NCBI RefSeq assembly: GCF_014647915.1
Contig: NZ_BMQC01000006.1
Span: 234,495 to 298,494 of the forward strand
Length of the DNA: 64,000 bases
From: Pilimelia terevasa
GTDB lineage: Bacteria; Actinomycetota; Actinomycetes; Mycobacteriales; Micromonosporaceae
Reading direction: 5' to 3'
The notes below the pieces were generated by a model that did not search any database, was not told the DNA's origin, and saw only the letters and a list, made by a program, of their open reading frames with translations. The position numbers and the translations under genes are program-made. This document shows, piece by piece, positions 27,182-35,189 of the stretch (within the stretch, counting starts at the first letter, position 1; every line of letters begins with the position of its first letter).

Positions 27182-27267
27182 GAGGACTCCTGGAGCTTCC
27201 CACCCGACCCGGAACGCACCCGCGGGCGGGCGGCGCCGGCTCGGGGCTGACAACTCCCGAACCCGAT

Positions 27268-27301
27268 CGGTAAGGTACGCAGACTTTGTGAATCCTTACC
27301 G
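27268..27301. promoter_or_regulatory. Inverted repeat before the MFS gene
   Basis: CGGTAAGG (27268-27275) and CCTTACCG (27294-27301) are perfect inverted copies separated by 18 bases, ending ten bases before the MFS start. Candidate operator or RNA hairpin. Confidence 0.4.
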
Positions 27302-27310
27302 TTGCTCGGG

Positions 27311-28543
27311 ATGCGGAGCCACGTGCTACCAGACACCGGACCGCAGCGCGTCATCGCGGCCTCCAACCTCGTCCACGCCCTCGGCAGCGGCCTCTACCTG
27401 ACCGCCGGGGTCCTGTACTTCACCCAGGCGGCCCGACTCCCGGCGGCCGAGGTGGGCCTCGGGCTCGGCATCGCCGGGGCCTTCTCCCTCGCCGCGGGTA
27501 TCGCCGTCGGGCACCTCGCGGACCGGATCGGCGCACGCGGGGTCTACGCGGCCACCCTCGCCGTCCAGGCGCTGGCCACGGCGGCCTTCGTCCTGGCGGA
27601 CCGGTTCTGGCCCTTCGTCCTGGCGGTGTGCGCCGCCACCGGGGCGAAGGCCGCCGGAGCGGCCGCCCGCAGCCCGCTCATCAGGCACTACGGAGGGGAC
27701 CGGCCGCAGGAGTTCCGCGCCTACCTCCGGGCGGTGACCAACATCGGCGTGTCCCTGGGCGCCGTCCTGGCGGGCTGGGCCGTCCAGGTCGGCACCCACA
27801 GCGCCTACGACCTGCTCGTCGTCGGCAACGCCGCCGCCTTCGCCGCCGCCGCGGCGGTCCTCGTCGTCCTGCCGCCGGTCCGGCCGGAGCTCGTCGGCGG
27901 CGGACCGCGGTGGACGGCCCTGCGGGACCGGCCCTACCTCGCGCTCACCGCCCTCGACGGCGTCATGGCCATCCAGTTCCGGGTGCTGACCATCGCCATC
28001 CCGCTGTGGCTGGTCGCCGCCACGGCGGCTCCCCACTGGCTCATCTCGGGCACCATGCTGCTGAACACCGCCATCGTCATCGCCTGCCAGGTGCGCGCCA
28101 GCCGCCACGTCGACTCCCCGGCGGCCGGCGCGCTCGCCTACCGCCGGTCCGGTGTCGCCTTCCTCCTGGCGTGCGTGCTGATCTCGCTGACCGCGGGGAT
28201 CCCGGCCTGGGGCGCCGCGGTCCTGCTCCTCGCCGCGGTCGTGGTCCACACCGTCGGCGAGCTGTGGCACTCCGCGGCCGGCTTCGAGATCTCCTTCGCC
28301 CTCGCCCCCGCCCACGCCACCGGCCAGTACCTCGGCGTCTTCGGCCTGGGGTCCGGGCTCGCCGAGGCCGTCGGCCCGGCCCTGCTCATCTCCCTGTGCA
28401 TCACCTGGGGGCGCCCCGGCTGGTACGTCGTCGGCGCCCTGTTCGCCCTCACCGGCCTGGCGACGCCCCCGGCCGTCCGCTGGGCACAGCGCCACCGGCA
28501 CGCCCAGCCCCGCTCTCGGGGCGTACCGGTCGCCGCAGGCTGA
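27311..28543 (+). CDS. MFS transporter
   Basis: About 410 residues with some 12 hydrophobic segments. The loop 2-3 motif GHLADRIGARGVYAATL is the MFS G-x-L-A-D-R-x-G-x-R-x signature (motif A). Probable proton-driven efflux of a drug or metabolite; substrate not deducible. ATG 27311 chosen over a TTG nine bases earlier. The ArsR-VOC pair is divergent, and the inverted repeat upstream suggests separate control. Confidence 0.9.
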   Translation: MRSHVLPDTGPQRVIAASNLVHALGSGLYLTAGVLYFTQAARLPAAEVGLGLGIAGAFSLAAGIAVGHLADRIGARGVYAATLAVQALATAAFVLADRFWPFVLAVCAATGAKAAGAAARSPLIRHYGGDRPQEFRAYLRAVTNIGVSLGAVLAGWAVQVGTHSAYDLLVVGNAAAFAAAAAVLVVLPPVRPELVGGGPRWTALRDRPYLALTALDGVMAIQFRVLTIAIPLWLVAATAAPHWLISGTMLLNTAIVIACQVRASRHVDSPAAGALAYRRSGVAFLLACVLISLTAGIPAWGAAVLLLAAVVVHTVGELWHSAAGFEISFALAPAHATGQYLGVFGLGSGLAEAVGPALLISLCITWGRPGWYVVGALFALTGLATPPAVRWAQRHRHAQPRSRGVPVAAG

Positions 28544-28579
28544 CCACCGGCTGCGGCCGCCGCGCCCCGGGCGCCCGCG

Positions 28580-29059
28580 CTACTGCGCGCGCCGGACGGC
28601 GATCCGGTCGTTGTTCACCACCACCGCATCCGCCCGGCCGTCACCGGTCACATCCGCGAAGAACGTGCCCCGGTCCCCGTAATACCCGCCGTTCGTCCAC
28701 GTCTCCGTCAACCCGAAACCCGCACCAGTGGAACGCCGCACCGCGATCCGGTCATTGTTCACCACCACCGCATCCGCCCGACCATCACCAGTCACATCCG
28801 CGAAGAACGTGCCCCGATCCCCGTAATACCCGCCGTTCGTCCACGTCTCCGTCAACCCGAAACCCGTGCCTGTCCCGGTCGCGGCCACGCCCGCGGACAG
28901 CCCCGCACTCTGCTGGTGCCGCACCGGGCCGGCCGCGCCGGCACCGCCCGCGGCGGGGTGCACACCCGGCCCCGCCTGCGCCGGCATCGCAGACGGCACC
29001 ACGAGCGCCCCCGCCGCCGCGACGTAGAGAAGAACGATTTTGGCTTTCCGCCCCGCCAT
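28580..29059 (-). CDS. Secreted FG-GAP/VCBS repeat protein, short
   Basis: 159 residues: a signal peptide (AGRKAKIVLLYVAAAGALVV, cleavage after AQA near residue 27), a Gly/Ala linker, then two 48-residue repeats with the calcium-binding DVTGDGRADAVVV motif. The repeats agree perfectly over about 44 residues. Members normally have four or more blades or a fused enzyme domain, so this one looks contracted or is a remnant. ATG 29059 chosen over ATG 29074 because it leaves a normal signal peptide. Confidence 0.75.
   Translation of the reverse strand: MAGRKAKIVLLYVAAAGALVVPSAMPAQAGPGVHPAAGGAGAAGPVRHQQSAGLSAGVAATGTGTGFGLTETWTNGGYYGDRGTFFADVTGDGRADAVVVNNDRIAVRRSTGAGFGLTETWTNGGYYGDRGTFFADVTGDGRADAVVVNNDRIAVRRAQ
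28591..28878 (-). repeat. Two tandem 144-bp repeats
   Basis: Units 28591-28734 and 28735-28878 are almost identical, with a long stretch free of differences, inside the FG-GAP gene. This indicates recent duplication or gene conversion. Confidence 0.85.
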
Positions 29060-29349
29060 GACTACCCCGTCCATCAAGCCGAATATCGTGCAAGAGGCTA
29101 TCGCCGGACACCGGGCCTGCCAGAGAACCGCCGCTCCCCTATGGGGTGACGTCGGCGCCGATGCCGGAAACGCGGGTTTCACCCTCCGCTGACACCCGCG
29201 TCCGAATCCGCGGCGTGCGACGCCCGCGCGCTGGCCGAACGGGCCACCGATCGCGAAGCCGCGGCCGAACTCGTTGATCCGAAACTCGCGGCGGCGCGTA
29301 CTTCCACCTGTCACAGCCTTGCCATAGTCGCTATTTGAAGGAGGTCGGC

Positions 29350-30165
29350 GTGTTCGCTGTTGGTGGTATGTCGCGGTGGCGCCGCCGTCTCACAGGCTCG
29401 GCGCTCGCCGCTATCGCAATGGTCCTGTTGAGCCCGGGCGTGGCCGGCGCCGAACCGGGCGTTCCGGTACCCCCGAACGACCTGCTGACCGACACCGGCA
29501 AGGGCGACGTCTCGGAGGCCGACCGCGACTTCGTGGTGAAGGTCCGCCTCGCCGGCCTGTGGGAGATGCCGGCCGGTGAGCTGGCCCAGGACAGGTCCAA
29601 CAGCCGCCGGATCAAATCCATCGGCCGCGACATCGCCGACCAGCACCAGGAGCTCGACGAGCTGGTGCGGGCCGCCGCGAAGAAGCTCGATGTGGCCCTG
29701 CCCGACGACCCCAACAAGGACCAGCAGGGCTGGCTCGACGAGATGCGCGAGGCGGAGGGGACCGAGTTCGACCAGATCTACATCGATCGGCTACGGGCGG
29801 CCCACGGCAAGATCTTCCCCGCCATCGCGACGATCCGGGCGAGCACCCGCAACGACACGGTGCGCAAGCTCGCCCAACGCGCCAACCAGTTCGTCATGAC
29901 CCACATGACGCTGCTGGAGAGCAGCAGCATCGTGGACTTCGCCGCCCTGCCGACCGCGCCGCCCCCGGCGCCGGCCGCGGCGAGCGGCGCGGGCGCGACG
30001 ACCCAGGTGGTGCCGGCGGCCAACCTCAGCACCCCCGGGCCGAGCATGAACCTCTCCCTGCTGGTCGTCATCGCGGTGGCGGGCCTCGGCGTCGCGGTCT
30101 TCGTCACCACGCGGTTGGTGCGCAACCTCGGTTCCGGGCGCCACCGGCGCGCGACCCCGAGCTAG
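29350..30165 (+). CDS. DUF4142 family secreted/membrane protein
   Basis: 271 residues: signal peptide (SALAAIAMVLLSPGVAGA), a DUF4142 four-helix domain (about 45-195; EADRDFVVKVRLAGLWEMPAGELAQ, DIADQHQELDELVRAAA), a Pro/Ala linker and a C-terminal membrane anchor (LLVVIAVAGLGVAVFVTT) with a basic tail. GTG 29350 is chosen because GAAGGAGGT lies directly upstream. Exported and anchored, domain facing out. Function of the family is unknown. Confidence 0.88.
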   Translation: MFAVGGMSRWRRRLTGSALAAIAMVLLSPGVAGAEPGVPVPPNDLLTDTGKGDVSEADRDFVVKVRLAGLWEMPAGELAQDRSNSRRIKSIGRDIADQHQELDELVRAAAKKLDVALPDDPNKDQQGWLDEMREAEGTEFDQIYIDRLRAAHGKIFPAIATIRASTRNDTVRKLAQRANQFVMTHMTLLESSSIVDFAALPTAPPPAPAAASGAGATTQVVPAANLSTPGPSMNLSLLVVIAVAGLGVAVFVTTRLVRNLGSGRHRRATPS

Positions 30166-30216
30166 ACGCCTCGGGAACCGCACACCGACACACCGCCGCC
30201 CAGTCGGGCGGAGCAA

Positions 30217-30250
30217 CGGGCCCTGACCGGGAGTCTCCGGTCGGGGCCCG
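30217..30250. terminator. Terminator hairpin between convergent genes
   Basis: 14-bp stem with one mismatch (30217-30230 with 30237-30250) and a six-base loop, between the DUF4142 gene and a convergent membrane protein gene. Confidence 0.65.
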
Positions 30251-30251
30251 C

Positions 30252-30698
30252 TCACGGAGCGGTTCGACGGGTCCGGAAGTACCGGTTGGCCGACGGCACG
30301 AACATCAGGACACAGCCGCCGAGCACGGCGACGACATGCACCACCCGGCTGCCGCCGAACAACAGGTCGACGGCGCCGGCCTGCCGGACCAGCTCGGTGA
30401 TCGAGTTGCCGCGCGCCAGCCAGCGGACCGGCTCCACGGTCAGCGACAAGGTGCCCAAGACCCCCAGCGCCACGGTGAGCAGCCACCGGGCCCACCGCCG
30501 CCCGGCGGCCATCCGCAGCACGACGAGGACGGCGGCGGCGAAGACGGCGGCCCGGACGGCGACACCCGCCGCGGCATCGCCACCCGCCTGCCCGCTGGCC
30601 ACGATCAGCACGGTCTCGCACACTCCCGCGCCGATCGCGACGAGCCACATGGCGCGCGCCCCCCGCACGGCGCCCGGAACACTCTCGGCACCTCGCAT
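30252..30698 (-). CDS. Small membrane protein, hypothetical
   Basis: 148 residues with four hydrophobic segments (about 16-33, 45-62, 70-87, 110-130) and basic ends. No family recognised. TAGGGT ends six bases before the ATG and there is no Shine-Dalgarno, so the message is probably leaderless. Confidence 0.75.
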   Translation of the reverse strand: MRGAESVPGAVRGARAMWLVAIGAGVCETVLIVASGQAGGDAAAGVAVRAAVFAAAVLVVLRMAAGRRWARWLLTVALGVLGTLSLTVEPVRWLARGNSITELVRQAGAVDLLFGGSRVVHVVAVLGGCVLMFVPSANRYFRTRRTAP

Positions 30699-30704
30699 GG
30701 GCCG

Positions 30705-30710
30705 ACCCTA
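30705..30710 (-). promoter_or_regulatory. -10 element of a leaderless promoter
   Basis: TAGGGT on the reverse strand, six bases before ATG 30698. Confidence 0.45.
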
Positions 30711-30866
30711 CCGATCCCGGCCCACCCCGGCTGGCCCGCGCATATTACTAGCCGGCCGGCGCGGCCGATGTCGGGAAACGAAAGGGGGCGGACCGGTGTC
30801 CGCGCTCGGCGCCGAGTGTGTCCCACCGCGCTGAATTCGCCGGGCCGGTGAGGTGTACTGGAGGAC

Positions 30867-32525
30867 GTGAATCGACTGCGACGTCTGCCGTGGGCGGCCG
30901 CGGCCGCCGTGGCGGTGCTCGCGGGCGCGCTGTCGGTCCTGGCCGGGCCGGCGCGGCCGGCGAGCGCGCACGCGGTACTGACGGCGGCGACCCCGGCGCA
31001 GGGGTCGGTCGTCCCGCGCGCCCCGGCGACCGTCGAACTGGTGTTCAACGAGCCGGTGTCCCCGGTGCCGGGGCGCACGCAGGTGGTGGCCCCGGACGGG
31101 AAGCGGATCAGCCTCGGCGACCCGGTCAGCAACGGCCAGCGCATGTCCCTGGCGATCCGTCCGGCGGACCGGCCGCTCGGCACCTACGTGGTGAGCTACC
31201 GCATCGTGTCGGCCGACAGCCACACCATCTCCGGCGCGTTCGCGTTCTCCGTCGGCGCCCCGTCGGCGGCGCCGCCGCGCGCCGAGGACACGGGCGTGGA
31301 CCCGGCCGTGGAGGCGGCGTCCGCGGCCGCCAGGTACGTCGGCTACGTCGGCCTGACCCTCGCGGTCGGCCCTCTGCTGCTGCTGCTCGTCCTCTGGCCG
31401 CGGCGCCTGTCCAGGCGGGGACCGCTGCGCATGGTCGGCACCGGATTCGGGCTGCTGGCGGCCGCGACCCTGGCATCGCTGTGGCTACAGGCGCCCTACA
31501 GCTCCGGCGCGGGCATGTTCGACGTCTCCGCCACGGAACTGCGCCAGGTGGCGCTGAGCCGGTTCGGGGTGGTGCTGCTCGCCCGCCTGGTCCTGATCGC
31601 CGCGGCCGCCGCGCTGGTCCGCCCGGTCCTGCGGGCGAAGGGGACCGGACCGGCGCGGATCGCCCTGGCCGCGATCGTGGTCGCCGGGTCGGCGACGTGG
31701 CCGCTGGCCGGCCACCAGGTCGCCTCCCCGCTGTGGGCGGGCATGGTGGCCGCGGACATGGTCCACCTGGTCAGCATGTCGGTGTGGCTGGGCGGCCTGG
31801 CGGCACTGGCCGGCTTCCTGCTGCGGCGGGCGGACCCGCGGGCGCTGCGCGTCATCCTGCCCGTCTGGTCGGGGTGGGCCGCCGTCGCGGTGTGCTGCCT
31901 GGTCACGGCCGGGGCGGTCCAGAGCGTCGTCCAGGTCGGCGCGCCGCAGCTCCTGCTGAAGACCGACTACGGACGGCTCATCATCGCCAAGCTGGTGTTG
32001 GTGGCCGGCGTCCTGGCGGTCGCCGCCGTCTCCCGGCGGCTGGTGCGTCGGCGCGCGGCCGCCGCCGGTGTGCCGCCGCTGCGCCGTGCGGTGTGGGGCG
32101 AGCTGGGTTTCGCCGCGGTGATCCTGGCGGCCAGCGCGGCGCTGGCACAGACCACGCCCGCGCGTTCAGCGGCCGTCGAGGTCGCCGCGCAGGTCAAGGC
32201 CAAGGGTTTCGTGACCACGCTCAACAGCCCGCTGTACGCCGTGCAGTTCGAGATTTTCCCCGTCCAGCTCGGCGAGAACAACACCTTCCACGGTTTCGTC
32301 TACACACCCGACGGCAAGCCGCTCGCCGTCGCCGAGTGGAAGGTGACCGCCGCGCTGCCCAGCAAGGGCATCGAGCCGATGAACAACCCGGTCGCGCCCC
32401 TGCTCGGGAACCAGGGCCTCGGCGGTATCAACTTCCCGATTCCCGGCGACTGGCAGCTCCGGCTGACGATCCGGATCTCCGAACTCGACGAGGCGACCGT
32501 CACCACCACGGTGTCGGTCCCGTAG
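30867..32525 (+). CDS. CopC-CopD fusion, copper resistance/uptake protein
   Basis: 552 residues. Signal peptide ending ASA before HAVLTAATPAQGS, whose His would become the N-terminal copper ligand of CopC; the second CopC copper site is SADSHTISGAFAFSV. A CopD membrane domain with about eight segments follows (about 150-420), including GHQVASPLW and DMVHLVSMSVWLGGL. A C-terminal extracytoplasmic beta-rich domain (about 430-552) is extra to CopD and resembles the YtkA-like domains seen in actinobacterial fusions. Probably moves or binds copper at the membrane. Confidence 0.9.
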   Translation: MNRLRRLPWAAAAAVAVLAGALSVLAGPARPASAHAVLTAATPAQGSVVPRAPATVELVFNEPVSPVPGRTQVVAPDGKRISLGDPVSNGQRMSLAIRPADRPLGTYVVSYRIVSADSHTISGAFAFSVGAPSAAPPRAEDTGVDPAVEAASAAARYVGYVGLTLAVGPLLLLLVLWPRRLSRRGPLRMVGTGFGLLAAATLASLWLQAPYSSGAGMFDVSATELRQVALSRFGVVLLARLVLIAAAAALVRPVLRAKGTGPARIALAAIVVAGSATWPLAGHQVASPLWAGMVAADMVHLVSMSVWLGGLAALAGFLLRRADPRALRVILPVWSGWAAVAVCCLVTAGAVQSVVQVGAPQLLLKTDYGRLIIAKLVLVAGVLAVAAVSRRLVRRRAAAAGVPPLRRAVWGELGFAAVILAASAALAQTTPARSAAVEVAAQVKAKGFVTTLNSPLYAVQFEIFPVQLGENNTFHGFVYTPDGKPLAVAEWKVTAALPSKGIEPMNNPVAPLLGNQGLGGINFPIPGDWQLRLTIRISELDEATVTTTVSVP

Positions 32526-32535
32526 CGCCGCCCGG

Positions 32536-33747
32536 TCAGGAGCCGACGTACAGCAGCTTGTTGACCGTGTCCTTCGCGCCGGTGACCACGTCCGGGGTCG
32601 CGGCGGCCACCAGCGCCTCGGCGACCTGCGCCGCCGTGGCGGCGGGGTGGGCCTCCAGGTACAGGGCCGCGGCACCCGCGACGTGCGGCGCGGCCATCGA
32701 CGTGCCGCTGATGCTCTTGGTGGCGTTGTCGTCGCCCTTGCCCCAGGCGCTGGTGATGTCGACGCCCGGCCCCCAGATGTCGACGCAGGCGCCCCAGTTG
32801 GTGAACGACGCCGCCGCGTCGGTCCGCTGGCTCGCCGCGACCGTGATCGCCTCGCGGGTGCGGGCCGGCGACGCGCGGCACGCGTCCTTGCGGTCGTTGC
32901 CGGCGGCGAGGACGAACACGACCCCCGAGGCGATGCCGCGCCGGACCGCGTCGTCCGAGGCCTGGCTGATCGGGCCGCCGAGGCTCATGTTGGCCACGGC
33001 GGGCTTGACCGCGTTCCTGGTCACCCAGTCGACGCCCGCCACGACGACGCTCATGTCGCCGGTGCCCTGGCAGCCCAGTACCCGGACGGCGTGGATCTTC
33101 GCCCGGGGCGCCATGCCGTAGGTGCCGCCGGCCGTCGAGCCGGCGACGTGGGTGCCGTGGCCGTGGCAGTCGACAGCCGAGCCGCCGCTGGTCACGCCGT
33201 CGAAGCCGGGTACGGCGCGGCCGCCGAAGTCGGTGTGGGTCTGCTTGATGCCGGTGTCGATGACGTACGCGTTGACGCCCTCACCGCCCTTTCCGGTCGG
33301 CGTGTACCGGTCGTCGAGCGGGAGCTTGCGCTGGTCGCTGCGGTCCAGGCCCCACGCGGTGGCGGGCCGACCCGGCCGGAGGTCGAGGCTGACCCGCTGG
33401 TCCTGCTCGACGTAGGCGACGGCGGGGTCGGCGGCGAGGCGCGCCGCCTCCGCCGGGCCACCGGTGAACTGGAAGCCGGAGAGCGCGTCGTAGGTGCGGA
33501 CGACCCGGCCCCCGTACTCCCCGGAGACCCGGCGGGCGGTCGCGTCGACCCCGCCGCGCAGGAGGGCGCCGTCGGTGAACTTCACGATGTAGCTGCCGGC
33601 GATGGCGGCGGGACTGTCGGCGGCCAGCACCGGGCCGACCTCCCGCGCGGACGCCTCGCCGCCGCCGACCGCGGTGGCCGCGGCGACGGCGGTGGCGGCC
33701 ACGAGGGACCGGGCGATCCGACGGCTGGAACCGGTGGGGTACCCCAT
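32536..33747 (-). CDS. Secreted subtilisin-like serine protease (S8)
   Basis: 403 residues: signal peptide, an I9 propeptide (about 45-125, SYIVKFTDGALLRGG), then a proteinase K-like catalytic domain with Asp in AYVIDTGIKQTHTDF, His in CHGHGTHVAGSTAGG, oxyanion Asn in LAAGNDRKDAC and Ser in SGTSMAAPHVAG. AGGAGG precedes the ATG. Convergent with the CopC-CopD gene, only ten bases apart. Confidence 0.95.
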   Translation of the reverse strand: MGYPTGSSRRIARSLVAATAVAAATAVGGGEASAREVGPVLAADSPAAIAGSYIVKFTDGALLRGGVDATARRVSGEYGGRVVRTYDALSGFQFTGGPAEAARLAADPAVAYVEQDQRVSLDLRPGRPATAWGLDRSDQRKLPLDDRYTPTGKGGEGVNAYVIDTGIKQTHTDFGGRAVPGFDGVTSGGSAVDCHGHGTHVAGSTAGGTYGMAPRAKIHAVRVLGCQGTGDMSVVVAGVDWVTRNAVKPAVANMSLGGPISQASDDAVRRGIASGVVFVLAAGNDRKDACRASPARTREAITVAASQRTDAAASFTNWGACVDIWGPGVDITSAWGKGDDNATKSISGTSMAAPHVAGAAALYLEAHPAATAAQVAEALVAAATPDVVTGAKDTVNKLLYVGS

Positions 33748-33843
33748 GCGTCATGCCTCCTGACGGGTGACGGGTGAGTCCGGAATCGCCCGCGCGGGCG
33801 CCCGGTGCACCGCCGCACGGAATCGGCAGTGGCATCCATCAAT

Positions 33844-33864
33844 GCGTGGAACATATGTCCACGC
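33844..33864. promoter_or_regulatory. 21-bp near-perfect palindrome upstream of the protease
   Basis: GCGTGGA and TCCACGC are perfect inverted arms around ACATATG, about 100 bases ahead of the subtilase start. Candidate regulator site. Confidence 0.4.
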
Positions 33865-33940
33865 GGTCACCACAGGACAGCATTGAACGTTTACGGCGGT
33901 CGTGTTACCGGATTTGTTTCCGTGGAAACGTCAATCCCGG

Positions 33941-34300
33941 TCAGTCGTCGGACAGGATTCCGCCGGTGATCGCGTCGACCTCGACCTCGGCCTGCCCCCG
34001 GCCCTGCCGGAACTTCACCTCCCAGATGGGCACTCCGTCCGCCTCGTCCAGTTCGGCCTCGGTCACGCGGGCGCCCGGGAACGCGTCGGCGACGATCGCG
34101 GCGGCCCGGCTGGCGTTGACGGGCCGCGGTCCGAACCGGGCGTCGAGTTCCGGGTCGATCTCCAGGTCGAAGCCGGGCTGCCCGCCCGGCGACGCGGGCG
34201 GGGTACGGCGCTCGCCGCGGTCCTTGGCGTTGGCCGTGGCCGTGCCGACGACGAGCGCGAGCGTGATGCCGGCGATGGCGGTGATGAGCGTGGTGCGCAA
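33941..34300 (-). CDS. Secreted PepSY-domain protein
   Basis: 119 residues from a TTG with GGAG eight bases upstream. Signal peptide (LITAIAGITLALVVGTATANA) and one PepSY domain (about 60-117: SRAAAIVADAFPGARVTEAEL, IWEVKF, AEVEVDAITGGIL). PepSY proteins are thought to inhibit or sense proteases in the periplasm. Divergent from a response regulator/kinase pair, a common arrangement in which the PepSY protein is a target of that system. Confidence 0.85.
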   Translation of the reverse strand: MRTTLITAIAGITLALVVGTATANAKDRGERRTPPASPGGQPGFDLEIDPELDARFGPRPVNASRAAAIVADAFPGARVTEAELDEADGVPIWEVKFRQGRGQAEVEVDAITGGILSDD

Positions 34301-34520
34301 GACAATCTCCGATCCTCGTTGTGGTGACCAGTACGCCCGCACCCGGCGCCGCGGACGGCGGCCGGCGGAGATTTGGCGACGTCCTGGCCGAATCCTGGTC
34401 TCCGGCCCGCTCCCGGCCGCCGGGCGCCCGCCACTTCATCCGTTCACCCTGCGCATCCGTACCCCGCACTGTCCGCAGTTCGCCGCGGCGCGGGACAGCC
34501 CGGAGCAGGAGGGGCCACAC

Positions 34521-35189
34521 ATGCAGGTGCTACTGGTCGAGGACGACGACTCGATCGCCGAGCCGCTGGTCGACGGACTCGCCCGCTACGGGATGGCGGT
34601 CCACCGGGTCGGCACCGGCCGCGCCGCGCTGGCCGCGCCGCGGCCGGAGATGGTCCTGCTCGACCTGGGCCTGCCGGACCTCGACGGGATCGAGGTGTGC
34701 CGGACGATCCGGCAGACCGACACCGTGCCGGTGATCATGCTGACCGCCCGCGGCGACGAGGCCGACCGGGTGCTCGGCCTGGAGCTGGGCGCCGACGACT
34801 ACCTGGCCAAGCCGTTCAGCGTCCGGGAACTCGTCGCCCGGATGCACGCGGTGCGCCGCCGCGCCCGCCCGTCGGCCGCCGGACCCGCGCCCGCGCACCC
34901 GCGGACCGTCGGCGCGCTGAGCATCGACCACCGCACCCGCGAGGCGCGGGTGCACGGCGAACTGGTCGCCCTGGCGCCCAAGGAGTACGAGCTGCTGCTG
35001 GTCCTGGCCGCCGACCCCGGCGCGGTGGTCGACCGCCGGCACATCCTCGAAACGGTGTGGGAGCCGAACTTCTTCGGGCGCGGCAAGACCCTGGACTTCC
35101 ACGTCGCCGCGCTGCGCCGCAAGCTGGGCGACCCGGCGTGGATCGAGACCCGGCGCGGGGTCGGGTTCCGGCTCGTCGCGCAGCCATGA
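34521..35189 (+). CDS. OmpR-family response regulator
   Basis: 222 residues. Receiver domain with acidic pocket LLVEDDD, phospho-acceptor Asp in VLLDLGLPDLDG and Lys in DYLAKPFS, then an OmpR winged helix (HILETVWEPNFFGRGKTLDFHVAALRRKLG). AGGAGG lies nine bases before ATG 34521. Overlaps the kinase start (ATGA). Confidence 0.95.
   Translation: MQVLLVEDDDSIAEPLVDGLARYGMAVHRVGTGRAALAAPRPEMVLLDLGLPDLDGIEVCRTIRQTDTVPVIMLTARGDEADRVLGLELGADDYLAKPFSVRELVARMHAVRRRARPSAAGPAPAHPRTVGALSIDHRTREARVHGELVALAPKEYELLLVLAADPGAVVDRRHILETVWEPNFFGRGKTLDFHVAALRRKLGDPAWIETRRGVGFRLVAQP

Noticed and set aside
28591..28878. Tandem repeats as a possible CRISPR or satellite
   Set aside because: Only two long units, in frame, encoding FG-GAP blades; no spacers.
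33774..34520. N-terminal extension of the response regulator to 471 residues
   Set aside because: The receiver domain begins exactly at ATG 34521 behind AGGAGG; the extension is antisense to the PepSY gene.
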